Notes under the pieces: generated by a model
Databases searched by the model: none
Seen by the model: only the letters and a program-made list of their open reading frames with translations
What the model was told of the DNA's origin: nothing
Source: Pseudomonadota bacterium
GTDB taxonomy: Bacteria > Pseudomonadota > Alphaproteobacteria > Caulobacterales > Caulobacteraceae
Direction: 5' to 3'
Assembly (NCBI GenBank): GCA_023390245.1
Contig: JAEWDF010000036.1
Location: 14,005-78,004, forward strand
Length of the DNA stretch: 64,000 bases
Shown: one piece after another, positions 44,646 to 53,398 of the stretch
Layout of the letters: the number at the start of each line of letters is the position of its first letter
Position numbering within the stretch: position 1 is the stretch's first letter
Made by a program: the position numbers and the translations under genes

Positions 44646-45728
44646 GTGCCCGATCTCCCGCTTCCTCCCGGTTCGACCATCGGCATCCTGGGCGGCGGCC
44701 AGCTCGGTCGGATGCTGAGCCAGGCGGCCTCGCGCCTGGGCTTCGACGTGCTGATCCTGGACCCCGAGGCGGACAGCCCCGCCGGCCGCGTCTCCGCCGG
44801 CCAGATCGTCGCCGCCTATGACGATCCGGAGGCGCTGACCGCCCTGGGCCGCGCCGCCGACGTGGTGACCTTCGAGTTCGAGAACGTGCCCGCCGCCTCG
44901 GTGGAGCTGCTGGCCGAGGCGGGCGCCCTGGTCGCGCCGGGGCCGACGGCGCTGCGCGTGGCGCAGGATCGGGCCGAGGAGAAGACCTATCTGAACGCCG
45001 TGGGCGCGCCGACGGTCGAGTTCGCCGTGGTCGATACGTTGGCCGACCTGCGCGCCGGATTGGAACGGCTGGGTCTGCCCGCCCTGCTGAAGACGCGGCG
45101 CGAAGGCTATGACGGCAAGGGCCAAGTTTGGATCCGGTCGATGGAGGAGGCCGAAGCGGCCCTGGACAGCCTGGGCGGCCGGGCCGCCATTCTGGAGGCC
45201 AAGGCCAGCTTCGTGCGCGAGCTATCGGTGATCGCCGCGCGCGACTGGGACGGCCGCATGGCCGTCTATCCGCTAGGCGAAAACCACCATGAGGGCGGGG
45301 TGCTGCGCGTCACCACCGCGCCGGCCATCGTCGACGAAACCACGCAGGTTCGCGCGCGCGCCATCGCCGAGGCGATCCTGGACGGGTTGGACTATGTCGG
45401 GGTGCTGGGCGTCGAGCTGTTCGACTTGGGCGACGGCGTGCTGCTGGTCAACGAGATCGCGCCCCGGGTGCACAACACCGGCCACTGGACCCAGGACGGG
45501 TGCGCCTGCGACCAGTTCGAGCAGCACATCCGCGCCGTCGCCGGCTGGCCGCTGGGGCCGACGCACGCTCACGCCCGCATCGAGATGCGCAACCTGCTGG
45601 GCGACGAGGTCGAGGCCTGGCGCGACCTGTCGGCCAAGGGCGACATGCGGCTGCACCTCTATGGCAAGGCCGAGGCGCGGCCGGGCCGCAAGATGGCGCA
45701 CGTGAACCGGGTGCTGGGGCCGCTCTGA
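44646..45728 (+). CDS. purK: 5-(carboxyamino)imidazole ribonucleotide synthase
   Basis: PurK makes N5-CAIR from AIR, ATP and bicarbonate for PurE. The 360-residue ATP-grasp protein starts GTG directly after the purE stop. Visible features are GILGGGQLGRM, FEFENVP, KTRREGYDGKGQ and NEIAPRVHNTGHWT. It is convergent with pgsA; a short GCCGCT/AGCGGC hairpin spans the stop codon. Confidence 0.96.
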   Translation: MPDLPLPPGSTIGILGGGQLGRMLSQAASRLGFDVLILDPEADSPAGRVSAGQIVAAYDDPEALTALGRAADVVTFEFENVPAASVELLAEAGALVAPGPTALRVAQDRAEEKTYLNAVGAPTVEFAVVDTLADLRAGLERLGLPALLKTRREGYDGKGQVWIRSMEEAEAALDSLGGRAAILEAKASFVRELSVIAARDWDGRMAVYPLGENHHEGGVLRVTTAPAIVDETTQVRARAIAEAILDGLDYVGVLGVELFDLGDGVLLVNEIAPRVHNTGHWTQDGCACDQFEQHIRAVAGWPLGPTHAHARIEMRNLLGDEVEAWRDLSAKGDMRLHLYGKAEARPGRKMAHVNRVLGPL

Positions 45729-45734
45729 AGCGGC

Positions 45735-46370
45735 TCAGACCTCGCGCATCTGGCGCATGGCCTCGCGGAAATACTGCCAGCCGGTCCACAGGGTGATGAT
45801 GGCCGCCAGCCAGATCAGGATGTCGGCGAACAGCTGGAAGGCGCCCAGATAGTCGAAGGCCAGGCCGAAGCCGTCCCAGTTGCGGGCGAACAGCTGGCAG
45901 CCCAGGGCGATCATCTGCAGCGTCGTCTTCCACTTGGCCGCCAGGGTGACCGGCAGTTCGATCCGCCCGGCCATGGTCTCGCGCAGGGCCGAGACGGCGA
46001 ACTCGCGGAACAGGATCAGGCCGCAGGGAATGATGATCTGCGGCACCGAGCCCGAGGTCAGCACGCCCAGGATGGCGCCGGTGGTCAGCACCTTGTCGGC
46101 GATCGGGTCCAGGATGGCGCCCCAGCGCGTGGTCGCGTTCCAGCGGCGCGCCAGCCAGCCGTCGAACCAGTCGGTCGAGGCGGCGACGACGAAGATCCAG
46201 AAGCCGGCGCGATAGAGGGTGAACTGGTCGTCCGGGCTCATCCACTGGTCGGCGAACGGAAAGCCGCTGGTGGCCCCCGCCAGGATCAGGAACATCACCA
46301 CGCCGGCGAACAGGCGGATGCCCGTCAGAATGTTGGGGATGGGATTGGCGCGGTGCGCGGTCGCGGTCAT
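45735..46370 (-). CDS. pgsA: CDP-diacylglycerol-glycerol-3-phosphate 3-phosphatidyltransferase
   Basis: PgsA makes phosphatidylglycerol phosphate in the inner membrane. The 211-residue protein has about five membrane segments and the CDP-alcohol phosphotransferase motif DGWLARRWN...G...D...D in DWFDGWLARRWNATTRWG plus ILDPIADK. The start ATG overlaps the stop of an upstream PIN-domain fragment by four bases (ATGA). In related genomes uvrC-pgsA adjacency is common; here about 1.5 kb separates them. Confidence 0.95.
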   Translation of the reverse strand: MTATAHRANPIPNILTGIRLFAGVVMFLILAGATSGFPFADQWMSPDDQFTLYRAGFWIFVVAASTDWFDGWLARRWNATTRWGAILDPIADKVLTTGAILGVLTSGSVPQIIIPCGLILFREFAVSALRETMAGRIELPVTLAAKWKTTLQMIALGCQLFARNWDGFGLAFDYLGAFQLFADILIWLAAIITLWTGWQYFREAMRQMREV

Positions 46371-46520
46371 GGACGGGTCTCCAGCACGGAGGCGAGCAGA
46401 GGATGCAGGGCGGCCGCGAACGGATTGGCGACTGTCACCCCCCGATAGACGAAGCCGTCCTGCATGTCTTCGGAAAGCAGCATCGGCACATGTCGTGCTT
46501 CAGCCGGCTGCATCCCTGCT
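46367..46520 (-). pseudogene. Remnant of a PIN-domain (VapC-like) toxin
   Basis: The minus-strand frame ending with TGA at 46369-46367 encodes the C-terminal signature of PIN toxins: an AEARHVPMLLSEDMQDG segment followed by GVTVANPF. Only about 50 recognisable residues remain; the N-terminal half with the first catalytic acids is missing and the carbonic anhydrase gene occupies the upstream position. Its stop overlaps the pgsA start, so it was once a gene upstream of pgsA in one transcript. Short and decayed, so called a pseudogene. Confidence 0.65.
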
Positions 46521-46529
46521 TTGTGCAAA

Positions 46530-47150
46530 TCACGCCAACGGCTCGAACCTCGGCTTGTCGGTCATGGCGGTCAGGACGCCGTCGGCGATGCCGAAGTGCA
46601 GGCCGCTGAGGACCAGCTGACCGGCTGCCTCGCGCTCCGCGATCCAGGGGAAGGTGCGCAGGTTCCGGATCGACAGGCGCACGATGGCCTCCTCGGCGGC
46701 GCGGACGACCTGATCGGGCTCGACCGTCTCGGCGACGTGCTGGACAACCGGCGTGCCCTGGGCCACCCAGGGGCCGATGAAGTCGGCGCAGTCGGCCGGG
46801 GCGCCCTTCAGCATGGCGTTGACGCCGCCGCAGTAGGCATGGCCCATGACCACGATCCGCTTGACGTTCAACACCTTGACCCCAAACTCCAGCGCGGCCG
46901 AGACGCCGTGGAGCTGGCCATCCGGCTCATAGGGCGGAACCAGGTTGGCGACGTTGCGGACCACGAACAGCTCGCCCGGCTTGGCGTCGAAGATCAGCGC
47001 CGGGTCGGCGCGGCTGTCGGAGCAGGCGACGATCAGAGTGTGCGGCTTCTGGCCCTGGACCAGGGCCTCGTACTCGGCGTGGGCGGCGGGCCAGTGATCG
47101 GCCCGGAAACGGTGATAGCCGGCGGTGAGTTCATCGTCATGGTCGCACAT
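46530..47150 (-). CDS. Beta-class carbonic anhydrase
   Basis: The 206-residue enzyme interconverts CO2 and bicarbonate. Zinc ligands and neighbours are in CSDSRADP (Cys and Asp-Arg pair) and GHAYCGG (His and Cys). The remaining fold segments are typical of the bacterial Can type. It is transcribed toward the PIN remnant and pgsA, and is divergent from vapB across a palindromic operator. Confidence 0.94.
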   Translation of the reverse strand: MCDHDDELTAGYHRFRADHWPAAHAEYEALVQGQKPHTLIVACSDSRADPALIFDAKPGELFVVRNVANLVPPYEPDGQLHGVSAALEFGVKVLNVKRIVVMGHAYCGGVNAMLKGAPADCADFIGPWVAQGTPVVQHVAETVEPDQVVRAAEEAIVRLSIRNLRTFPWIAEREAAGQLVLSGLHFGIADGVLTAMTDKPRFEPLA

Positions 47151-47185
47151 GAGTGTGCTTTAGCGTCTTAGGCGTGACGGCAAAA

Positions 47186-47207
47186 CCGTGTATACGTGTA
47201 TACACGG
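47186..47207. promoter_or_regulatory. 22-bp palindromic operator of vapBC
   Basis: CCGTGTATAC-GT-GTATACACGG has perfect 10-bp arms ten bases before the vapB start. It overlaps a candidate -10 (TATACG at 47191-47196) placed 17 bases from TTAGGC (47168-47173). This is the expected layout for VapB autoregulation. Confidence 0.75.
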
Positions 47208-47216
47208 AGCTCGATC

Positions 47217-47456
47217 ATGACGGCCACCACCAGCAAGACATTCAAGAGCGGCAACAGCGAAGCCGTGCGCCTGCCCCGCGAAATCGGGTTCGGCATTGAC
47301 GTCGAGGTGGAGGTGGAGCGCAAGGGCGATGTGATCGTCATTTCCCGCAAACGCTCGACGCCCCAGGAATTGATCGCCAAGCTCAACGCCCTGCCCAAGC
47401 CGTCGCGCGTTCAGAAGCGACCGCCCTTCATCGCGCCGGTGCGTAAGGGGCTCTGA
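47217..47456 (+). CDS. VapB-family antitoxin (AbrB/MazE fold)
   Basis: The 79-residue protein has the swapped-hairpin DNA-binding domain pattern SGNSEAVRLPREI and VEVERKGDVIVI, then a basic C-terminal tail expected to bind VapC. GGAG precedes the ATG at 47217. The stop is directly followed by the toxin TTG start. An exact 22-bp palindrome upstream is its likely binding site. Confidence 0.88.
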   Translation: MTATTSKTFKSGNSEAVRLPREIGFGIDVEVEVERKGDVIVISRKRSTPQELIAKLNALPKPSRVQKRPPFIAPVRKGL

Positions 47457-47837
47457 TTGCCGCTGATGCTCGACACCAGCGTCGCTATCCACCTGCGCGA
47501 CGGCGAGGCAAGTGTGCTGGACCGAGTCTTCACACTTCAGGAAGCGCTGATGCTTTCCATCGTCAGCGTCGTTGAATTGGAAGCCGGCGTCATGGGCGCG
47601 CAAGCCGCCATCCGCCGTCAACGACTCGATATCCTGCTGGATAATGTTTCAGTGCGCGCCTTCGGTCGCAGGGAATCGGACCTCTATGGCGAGATCGTTC
47701 GCGCGGTCGGCTATTCCCGCCGCAAGGTGCTGGATCGCATGATCGCGGCGCAGGCCATTGCGGCGAATGCGACGCTGGTCACCTTGAACGGCGCCGATTT
47801 CCGCGACGTTCCCGACCTCAGGCTGCTCGAATGGTGA
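47457..47837 (+). CDS. VapC-family PIN-domain toxin
   Basis: The 126-residue PIN ribonuclease has the acidic site Asp in MLDTS, Glu in VVELEAG, Asp in LDRMIAAQA, and a C-terminal TLNGADF. The start is TTG at 47457, immediately after the antitoxin stop with AAGGGG upstream; ATG at 47466 is an alternative. It converges with the 3' end of uvrC, four bases apart. Confidence 0.88.
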   Translation: MPLMLDTSVAIHLRDGEASVLDRVFTLQEALMLSIVSVVELEAGVMGAQAAIRRQRLDILLDNVSVRAFGRRESDLYGEIVRAVGYSRRKVLDRMIAAQAIAANATLVTLNGADFRDVPDLRLLEW

Positions 47838-47840
47838 CGC

Positions 47841-49720
47841 CTACGCCTTCCTGAAGAAGGCGTGGATGCGTTCGGCCAGGGGCTGGCTGACGCCGTCCAC
47901 CTTCACCAGGTCCGACACCGAAGCGCGGCCGACGCCCTTGGCGGAGCCGAAGGCGTGGAGCAGGGCCTTCTTGCGGCCGGGACCGACGCCCTCGATCTCG
48001 TCCAGCGGATTGCGCTTGATGTCCATGGAGCGGCGCTTGGCGTGGGCGCCGTTGCGAAGCGGTGGGCCTCGTCGCGCAGCCGCTGGAGATAGTAGAGCGC
48101 CGGCGATTTCAGCGGCAGCATGAAGGGCGCCTTGCCCGGCATGAAGAACTTCTCCATGCCGGCGTCGCGGTCAGGCCCCTTGGCGACGCCGACGACGGCG
48201 ATGTCGTCCACGCCCAGGTCGGCCATGACGGCCAGCACCTCGGCCAGCTGGCCCGCGCCGCCGTCGATCAGCAGCAGGTCGGGACGAACGACCTCCTCGC
48301 CGTCCTCCTCGTCCTTGACCAGGCGGGAGAAGCGGCGGCGCATCACCTCGCGCATCATGCCGTAGTCGTCGCCAGGGGTCAGGTCCTCGCCCCGGATGTT
48401 GAACTTGCGGTACTGCGACTTCTGGAAGCCCTCGGGCCCGGCGACGACCATGCCGCCGACGGCGTTGGTCCCCTGGATGTGGGCGTTGTCATAGACCTCG
48501 ATCCGCTCGGGCCGGGCGTCCAGCCCGAAAGCCTCGCACACCTCGTCCAGGATCTTGCCCTGGGCCGAGCTTTCGGCCAGGCGGCGGCCCAGGGCCTCGC
48601 GGGCGTTTGTCAGGGCATGGTCGATCAGGGCCTTGCGATCGCCGCGCTGGGGCCGTTCGATGGAGACGACGCGGCGGCCGTCCGACTGCTTGGCCTTCAT
48701 CGAGAAGGCCTCCTCCAGCAGCTCCAGCTCGTGCGGGCGGACATTGGACAGGATCAGGCGCGGGACCGGCTTGTCCTCGTAGAATTGGCCCAGGAAGGCG
48801 GCCAGGATCTCGGGATCCGCGTCGCTCTTGTCCACGCGCGGGAAATAGGCGCGACCGCCCCAGTTCTGCCCGGCGCGATAGAAGAACACCTGGACGCAGG
48901 CCTGGCCGCCGTCGGTGTGCAGGGCGAAGACGTCGGCCTCGGCCAGACCCTCGGCGCTGACGGAATTCTCCATCGCGATGGCCGACAGGGCGCGGATGCG
49001 GTCGCGGACGCGGGCGGCGTGCTCGAAGTCCATCTCGTCGGAGGCGGCCTGCATTTCCTTGGACAGGCGACCGATGACGGCGCGCGACTTGCCGCGCAGG
49101 AACTGTTCGGCCTCCGTGACCAGGTCCCCGTAGTCCTCAAGGCTGATCAGACCGGTGCAGGGCGCCGAGCAGCGCTTGATCTGGTGCAGCATGCAGGGAC
49201 GGGTGCGGGTCTCATAGACGCTGTCCGAACAGGAGCGGAGAAGGAAGGCCTTCTGCAGGGTGTTCAGCGTCCGGTTGACCGCCCAGGTCGAGGCGAAGGG
49301 GCCGAAATAGTCGCCGGGAATGGTGTGGGCGCCGCGATGCTTGCGGATCTGGGGCGCGCGGTGGTCGCGGCGGATCATCAGTTCCGCGAAGGACTTGTCG
49401 TCCCTCAGCACCACGTTGAAGCGTGGCTTCAGCTTCTTGATGAAGTTGGATTCCAGCAGCAGGGCCTCGGTCTCCGAGGCGGTGACCACCAGCTCCATGG
49501 AGCGGGTCAGCGACACCATCAGGCCGATGCGCTGGGTGTGGAAGCGGCCCTGGGCGTACTGGAGGATGCGCTTCTTCAGCGACCGCGCCTTGCCGACGTA
49601 AAGGCACGCGCCATCCTCGCCGTACATGCGATAGACGCCCGGCTTGTCGGGCGCGCGCCGGGCCTCGTCGCGGATCAGGTCGGCGGCCTTCAGCGGGGAA
49701 TCGAGCGTCTCCTCGGTCAT
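47841..49720 (-). CDS. uvrC: Excinuclease ABC subunit C, frameshifted near the 3' end
   Basis: UvrC makes both incisions in UvrABC repair. The frame from ATG 49720 has the GIY-YIG start (PGVYRMYGEDG...YVGKA), the UvrB-binding region and the RNase H-like half (HIQGTNAVGGM, LLIDGGAGQL). At about 48050-48056, after LRDEAHRFA, one base is missing relative to the family, and the frame leaves to a stop at 47903. The lost tail (MDIKRNPLDEIEGVG to the end at 47841) is present in the next frame and holds the tandem helix-hairpin-helix. Span is 1,880 bases, which is not a multiple of three. Confidence 0.9.
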
Positions 49721-49736
49721 CGACCGGGATATAGGC

Positions 49737-50183
49737 TCATGAGCGCCGGACCAGAAGGACGCCGGTCAGGACCAGGGCGACTCCGGCGAGCCGGCCGATG
49801 TTCAGCGGCGCGCGCGGAACGCCCAGGGCGCCGAAGTGATCGAGGACCAGGCTGATCAGGAGCTGGCCGCCGACCATCAGGGTGATGGTCATGGCCACGC
49901 CCAGGCGCGGCACGCCCCACGCGGCGGCGACCACGAAACAGGCGCCGTAGGTTCCTCCCAGCCAGGCGTACCAGGGCAGAGCCTTCACCGCGCCCATGTC
50001 CGGCCGCGTGTGCATCACGGCGGCGACCGCGGCGAGCGCGATCGTTCCCACCGCGAAGGAGATGAAGGCCGCATTGACCGGCGAACCGGCGGCGGCGGCC
50101 AGCCGTGCATTGGTCGGGGCCTGCAGCGCGGTGGCGCCCCCGGCCAGGACGACGATCAGGATGGGGAGGAGTGCGGGATTCAT
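49737..50183 (-). CDS. DMT-family membrane protein (YdcZ/DUF606)
   Basis: The 148-residue protein has five predicted membrane helices and the DUF606 patterns ALQAPTNARLA, WYAWLGGTYGA and MVGGQLLISLVLDHFG. Members are half-size drug/metabolite transporters; the substrate is unknown. It lies between uvrC and the NUDIX gene on the same strand, sixteen bases from uvrC. Confidence 0.88.
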   Translation of the reverse strand: MNPALLPILIVVLAGGATALQAPTNARLAAAAGSPVNAAFISFAVGTIALAAVAAVMHTRPDMGAVKALPWYAWLGGTYGACFVVAAAWGVPRLGVAMTITLMVGGQLLISLVLDHFGALGVPRAPLNIGRLAGVALVLTGVLLVRRS

Positions 50184-50192
50184 AGGCCCTGC

Positions 50193-50666
50193 CTACCAGC
50201 TGGGATCGACGGGCGCGCCGTGGAAAATCTCGCCCAGGCGCGCCCGCGTGCCTCGGTTGACGTCGCTCGGCAGGGCGTCGGGCGTGAACCAAGCGACCTC
50301 CGCGATCTCTCCATGGCTGGTGCGTTCGCCCTCGTCGAAGGCCTCGATGCGGAAGACCAGCACATGGTCGCCGGGAAAGAAGCGTTCGTTCGAATGGACC
50401 GAGAGCAGCCGGGGGACCGATCGGGCGGCGAGGCCTGTCTCCTCGCGCAGTTCGCGCACGGCGGCCTGGGGCGCGGTCTCGCCGCGATCGACGCCGCCGC
50501 CGGGCAGCCACCAGCCGGCCAGATAGGTGTGCCGGACCAGCAGGATGCGCCCCCGGTCGTCCACCGCTGCGATGCGGACGCCCAGGGTCTTGCCCCGGGT
50601 CAGGCGCGACCAGGCGAAGAAGAAGGGGCGCGTGAAGGGCTCGATTCGGCGTCGCCAGTCGGACAT
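50193..50666 (-). CDS. NUDIX hydrolase
   Basis: The 157-residue protein has a complete Nudix box (GGGVDRGETAPQAAVRELREETGL, residues about 76-99) that coordinates the catalytic metal. The N-terminal basic region WRRRIEPFTRPFFFAWSR is typical of a subgroup of short hydrolases. Substrate, a nucleoside diphosphate derivative, is not determined. It is ten bases upstream of the DMT gene. Confidence 0.9.
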   Translation of the reverse strand: MSDWRRRIEPFTRPFFFAWSRLTRGKTLGVRIAAVDDRGRILLVRHTYLAGWWLPGGGVDRGETAPQAAVRELREETGLAARSVPRLLSVHSNERFFPGDHVLVFRIEAFDEGERTSHGEIAEVAWFTPDALPSDVNRGTRARLGEIFHGAPVDPSW

Positions 50667-50749
50667 GGCCGGACCATAGGGCGCCGAGCCCCGGGAGCAA
50701 TCGCACGGATCGGCGTCTTTGTGACTTGAGGCGACGGCGGCTCGGGGCC

Positions 50750-52015
50750 ATGAGTCGCCGCATGTTCCCGATGCGCTGCATGAGGCTGATCGGCCTGCTG
50801 ATGCTGGCGCCGGTCCTGGCGGGACCGGCGGCCGTGGCCGATCCGGTCGCGGCGGGCGCGCCGTCGGCCGAGCGCGCGGCCCTGAACCAGCAGGTGTTCG
50901 ACCGCGTGTGGAACGAGGTGCGGCGCAACTATTACGATCCGCGCCTGCACGGCGTGGACTGGGAGGCGGCGCGGCGGACCTATCGGCCCCAGGCGATCGC
51001 CGCGCCGGACGAGCGCGCCCTCTATCGCGTGCTGAACCGGATGCTGGACCTGCTGGACGACGCCCATGCGGCCGCCAGCTCCCCGGCGGCGGTGCGTCGC
51101 GACGGGCTGAAGCATCAGGAGCGCCCGGTGATGGGGATGACGCTGGTCATGCAGAACCACGATCCCGATCATTGGCGGATCGAGCGCATCCGGCCCGGAT
51201 CGCCCGCCGAGGCGGCGGGGCTTCAGGTCGGCTGGGTGCTGGATTCCGTGGACGGCGAGCCGTGGGGGCCAGAGGCGGGCGTGGAGGCCGGGCGGCCGGT
51301 GGATCTGCGCCTGACCGACGAGGACGGCGCCGAGCGCCGGGCGCGCCTGGTCCCGCGGGTCATGCCGGCGCCGGAGGTCTTCGCCGCCGACCGCTCGCGC
51401 GCCGGCGTGCTGGTCCTGCGCGTCGACGCCTTCGATGAGGGGCTGGGTCGCTGGATCGGCGAGCAGCTGGACGGCCTGGCGCCGGGCGTGGACGTGGTGC
51501 TGGACCTGAGGGGCAATCCGGGCGGCCGGCTGGCCGAGGCGGAATCGGTGCTGACCTGCTTCCTGCCGCGTGGCCAGCCCTGGGCGACGCGCACGGGCCG
51601 CAACGGCCGCGCGGTGACCCTGCGGACCCAGGGCGACTGCGGCGGCCGGACGCGGCCGGCGGCCAACGACCTGGCCGTGCTGGTCGACGACGGCAGCCGC
51701 AGCGCGGCCGAACTGACGCCGGCGGCGCTGCAGGAGGCCGGGCGCGCCGTGGTGGTGGGCGAGACGACCGGCGGCTCGGTGCTGATCGCCCAGGACACGG
51801 ATTTGCCGGACGGCGGGCGGCTGACTCTGAGCCGTTCGGACTTCGTCACCCGCCGGGGCGTGCGGCTGGAGAAGCGCGGCGTGACGCCGGACGTCGCCGC
51901 GCCCCGCACCCTGGCCGAGCGCCGCGCGGGCGAGGACCCCACGCTGGAGGCGGCGATCCGGGCGTTGTCCGACGATGGGCGGATGGCGCGGGCGCGCGCC
52001 GCGATGGTGCGGTAG
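50750..52015 (+). CDS. S41 family peptidase
   Basis: The 422-residue product has a signal region (LIGLLMLAPVLAGPAA), a small N-terminal domain, a PDZ-like segment (PGSPAEAAGLQVGWVL) and an S41 catalytic domain with LDLRGNPGG and SRSAAEL, the latter carrying the catalytic Ser. The Lys-bearing segment of CtpA-type proteases reads GETTGGSVL here, so the base residue is uncertain. Several ATGs cluster (50750, 50762, 50771, 50780); the first is used. Confidence 0.86.
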   Translation: MSRRMFPMRCMRLIGLLMLAPVLAGPAAVADPVAAGAPSAERAALNQQVFDRVWNEVRRNYYDPRLHGVDWEAARRTYRPQAIAAPDERALYRVLNRMLDLLDDAHAAASSPAAVRRDGLKHQERPVMGMTLVMQNHDPDHWRIERIRPGSPAEAAGLQVGWVLDSVDGEPWGPEAGVEAGRPVDLRLTDEDGAERRARLVPRVMPAPEVFAADRSRAGVLVLRVDAFDEGLGRWIGEQLDGLAPGVDVVLDLRGNPGGRLAEAESVLTCFLPRGQPWATRTGRNGRAVTLRTQGDCGGRTRPAANDLAVLVDDGSRSAAELTPAALQEAGRAVVVGETTGGSVLIAQDTDLPDGGRLTLSRSDFVTRRGVRLEKRGVTPDVAAPRTLAERRAGEDPTLEAAIRALSDDGRMARARAAMVR

Positions 52016-52019
52016 GCGC

Positions 52020-53216
52020 TCAGCCCGCGACGACGCGGACCCGGCCAGCGGCTTCGCGCGCCCGGACGCGTGCCTGGTCGACATCGGCGCCCCGGGCGGT
52101 CGCCACGCCCATGCGGCGGCGTTCGAAGGCCTCGGGCTTGCCGAACAGGCGCAGGTCGGCGGTCGGCACGGACAGGGCCTCGGCGACGCCCTCGAAGGCG
52201 ACGCCCCAGGCCTCCAACCCGCCATAGATGACGGCGCTGGCGGCGGGCTCGCGCTGGGTCACGTCCACCGGCAGGCCCAGGATGGCGCGGGCGTGCAGGG
52301 CGAATTCGCTCATCGTCTGGCTGGCCAGGGTGACCAGGCCGGTGTCGTGCGGGCGGGGCGAGACCTCGGAGAACCAGACCTGGTCGCCCTTGACGAACAG
52401 CTCCACGCCGAAGACCCCGAGGCCGCCCAGCGCATCGGTGACCGCGCCGGCGACGGCCTGGGCCGCGGCCAGGGCGGCGTCGCTCATGGCCTGGGGCTGC
52501 CAGCTCTCGACATAGTCGCCCTTGACCTGGCGATGACCGATGGGGGCGCAGAAGTCGGTGCGGACCGCGCCGTCCACGCCGATGGAGCGGACGGTCAGCA
52601 GGGTGATCTCGAAATCGAAGTCGATGCGACCCTCGACGATGACGCGAGCCGTGTCGACCCGGCCGCCGGATTGGGCGTAGGCCCAGGCGTCGGCGATCTG
52701 GTCGGGGCTCTCGACAAAGGACTGGCCCTTGCCGGACGAGGACATCACCGGCTTGACGAAGTTCGGATAACCGACGATCCCGGCCCCCGCCGCCAGTTCC
52801 TCCACCGAGCCGGCGAAGGCGTAGGGGCTGGTCGGCAGGCCCAGCTCCTCGGCCGCCAGGCGACGGATGCCTTCGCGGTTCATGGTCAGCTGCGTTGCGC
52901 GGGCGGTGGGGATGACGCGGGCCAAGCCGGCGGCCTCGATTCCGGCCAGGACCTCGGTGGCGATGGCCTCGATCTCCGGCACAACGATGTGCGGCGCCTC
53001 GGCCAGGATGACGCCGTTCAGCACCTGCGGGTCGGTCATGGGGATGACGTGGCTGCGGTGCGCCACCTGCATGGCCGGAGCGTTGGGGTAGCGATCGACG
53101 GCGATCACCTCGACGCCGAGGCGCTGAAGCTCGATGGCCACCTCCTTACCCAGCTCGCCCGAGCCGAGAAGCATGACGCGGATAGCGGTGTCGGAAAGCG
53201 GGGTGCCGAGTTTCAT
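52020..53216 (-). CDS. purT: Formate-dependent phosphoribosylglycinamide formyltransferase
   Basis: PurT formylates GAR with formate and ATP in purine synthesis. The 398-residue ATP-grasp protein starts MKLGTPLSDTAIRVMLLGSGELGKE, over residues 1-25, and has VKPVMSSSGKGQS, SEVSPRPHDTG and the C-terminal domain. The start is about 20 bases from the palindromic repeat, so transcription probably enters from tkt or from inside the repeat. It is the third purine gene in the window beside purEK and purL. Confidence 0.95.
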   Translation of the reverse strand: MKLGTPLSDTAIRVMLLGSGELGKEVAIELQRLGVEVIAVDRYPNAPAMQVAHRSHVIPMTDPQVLNGVILAEAPHIVVPEIEAIATEVLAGIEAAGLARVIPTARATQLTMNREGIRRLAAEELGLPTSPYAFAGSVEELAAGAGIVGYPNFVKPVMSSSGKGQSFVESPDQIADAWAYAQSGGRVDTARVIVEGRIDFDFEITLLTVRSIGVDGAVRTDFCAPIGHRQVKGDYVESWQPQAMSDAALAAAQAVAGAVTDALGGLGVFGVELFVKGDQVWFSEVSPRPHDTGLVTLASQTMSEFALHARAILGLPVDVTQREPAASAVIYGGLEAWGVAFEGVAEALSVPTADLRLFGKPEAFERRRMGVATARGADVDQARVRAREAAGRVRVVAG

Positions 53217-53236
53217 GTTGATCAGTCTCTGGCGCT

Positions 53237-53394
53237 TGTCTCCTCCCCGCGCCAGCGGGGAGGGGGACCGCGCGTAGCGTGGTGGAGGGGTTCTTGAAGT
53301 CGCACCCGCGCCTGGGATGAAACGAAGAGCCCCTCCGTCTCTCCGCTTCGCTGCGAGCCACCTCCCCATTCGCTGCGCGAACGGGGAGGAGACA
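53237..53394. repeat. Palindromic intergenic repeat between tkt and purT
   Basis: TGTCTCCTCCCC (53237-53248) and GGGGAGGAGACA (53383-53394) are perfect inverted termini of a 158-bp element. The interior has further inverted pieces of the type GTGGAGGGG/CCCCTCC and the pattern AGCGGGGAGGGGGACCGCG. It resembles a dispersed repeat of Alphaproteobacteria, not an IS: there is no transposase. Confidence 0.8.
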
Positions 53395-53398
53395 GGGA

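Noticed and set aside
53217..53369. Longer N-terminal extension of purT through the repeat
   Set aside because: The extra residues are repeat-derived, Arg/Pro-rich and unlike PurT; the family start MKLGTP fits the ATG at 53216.
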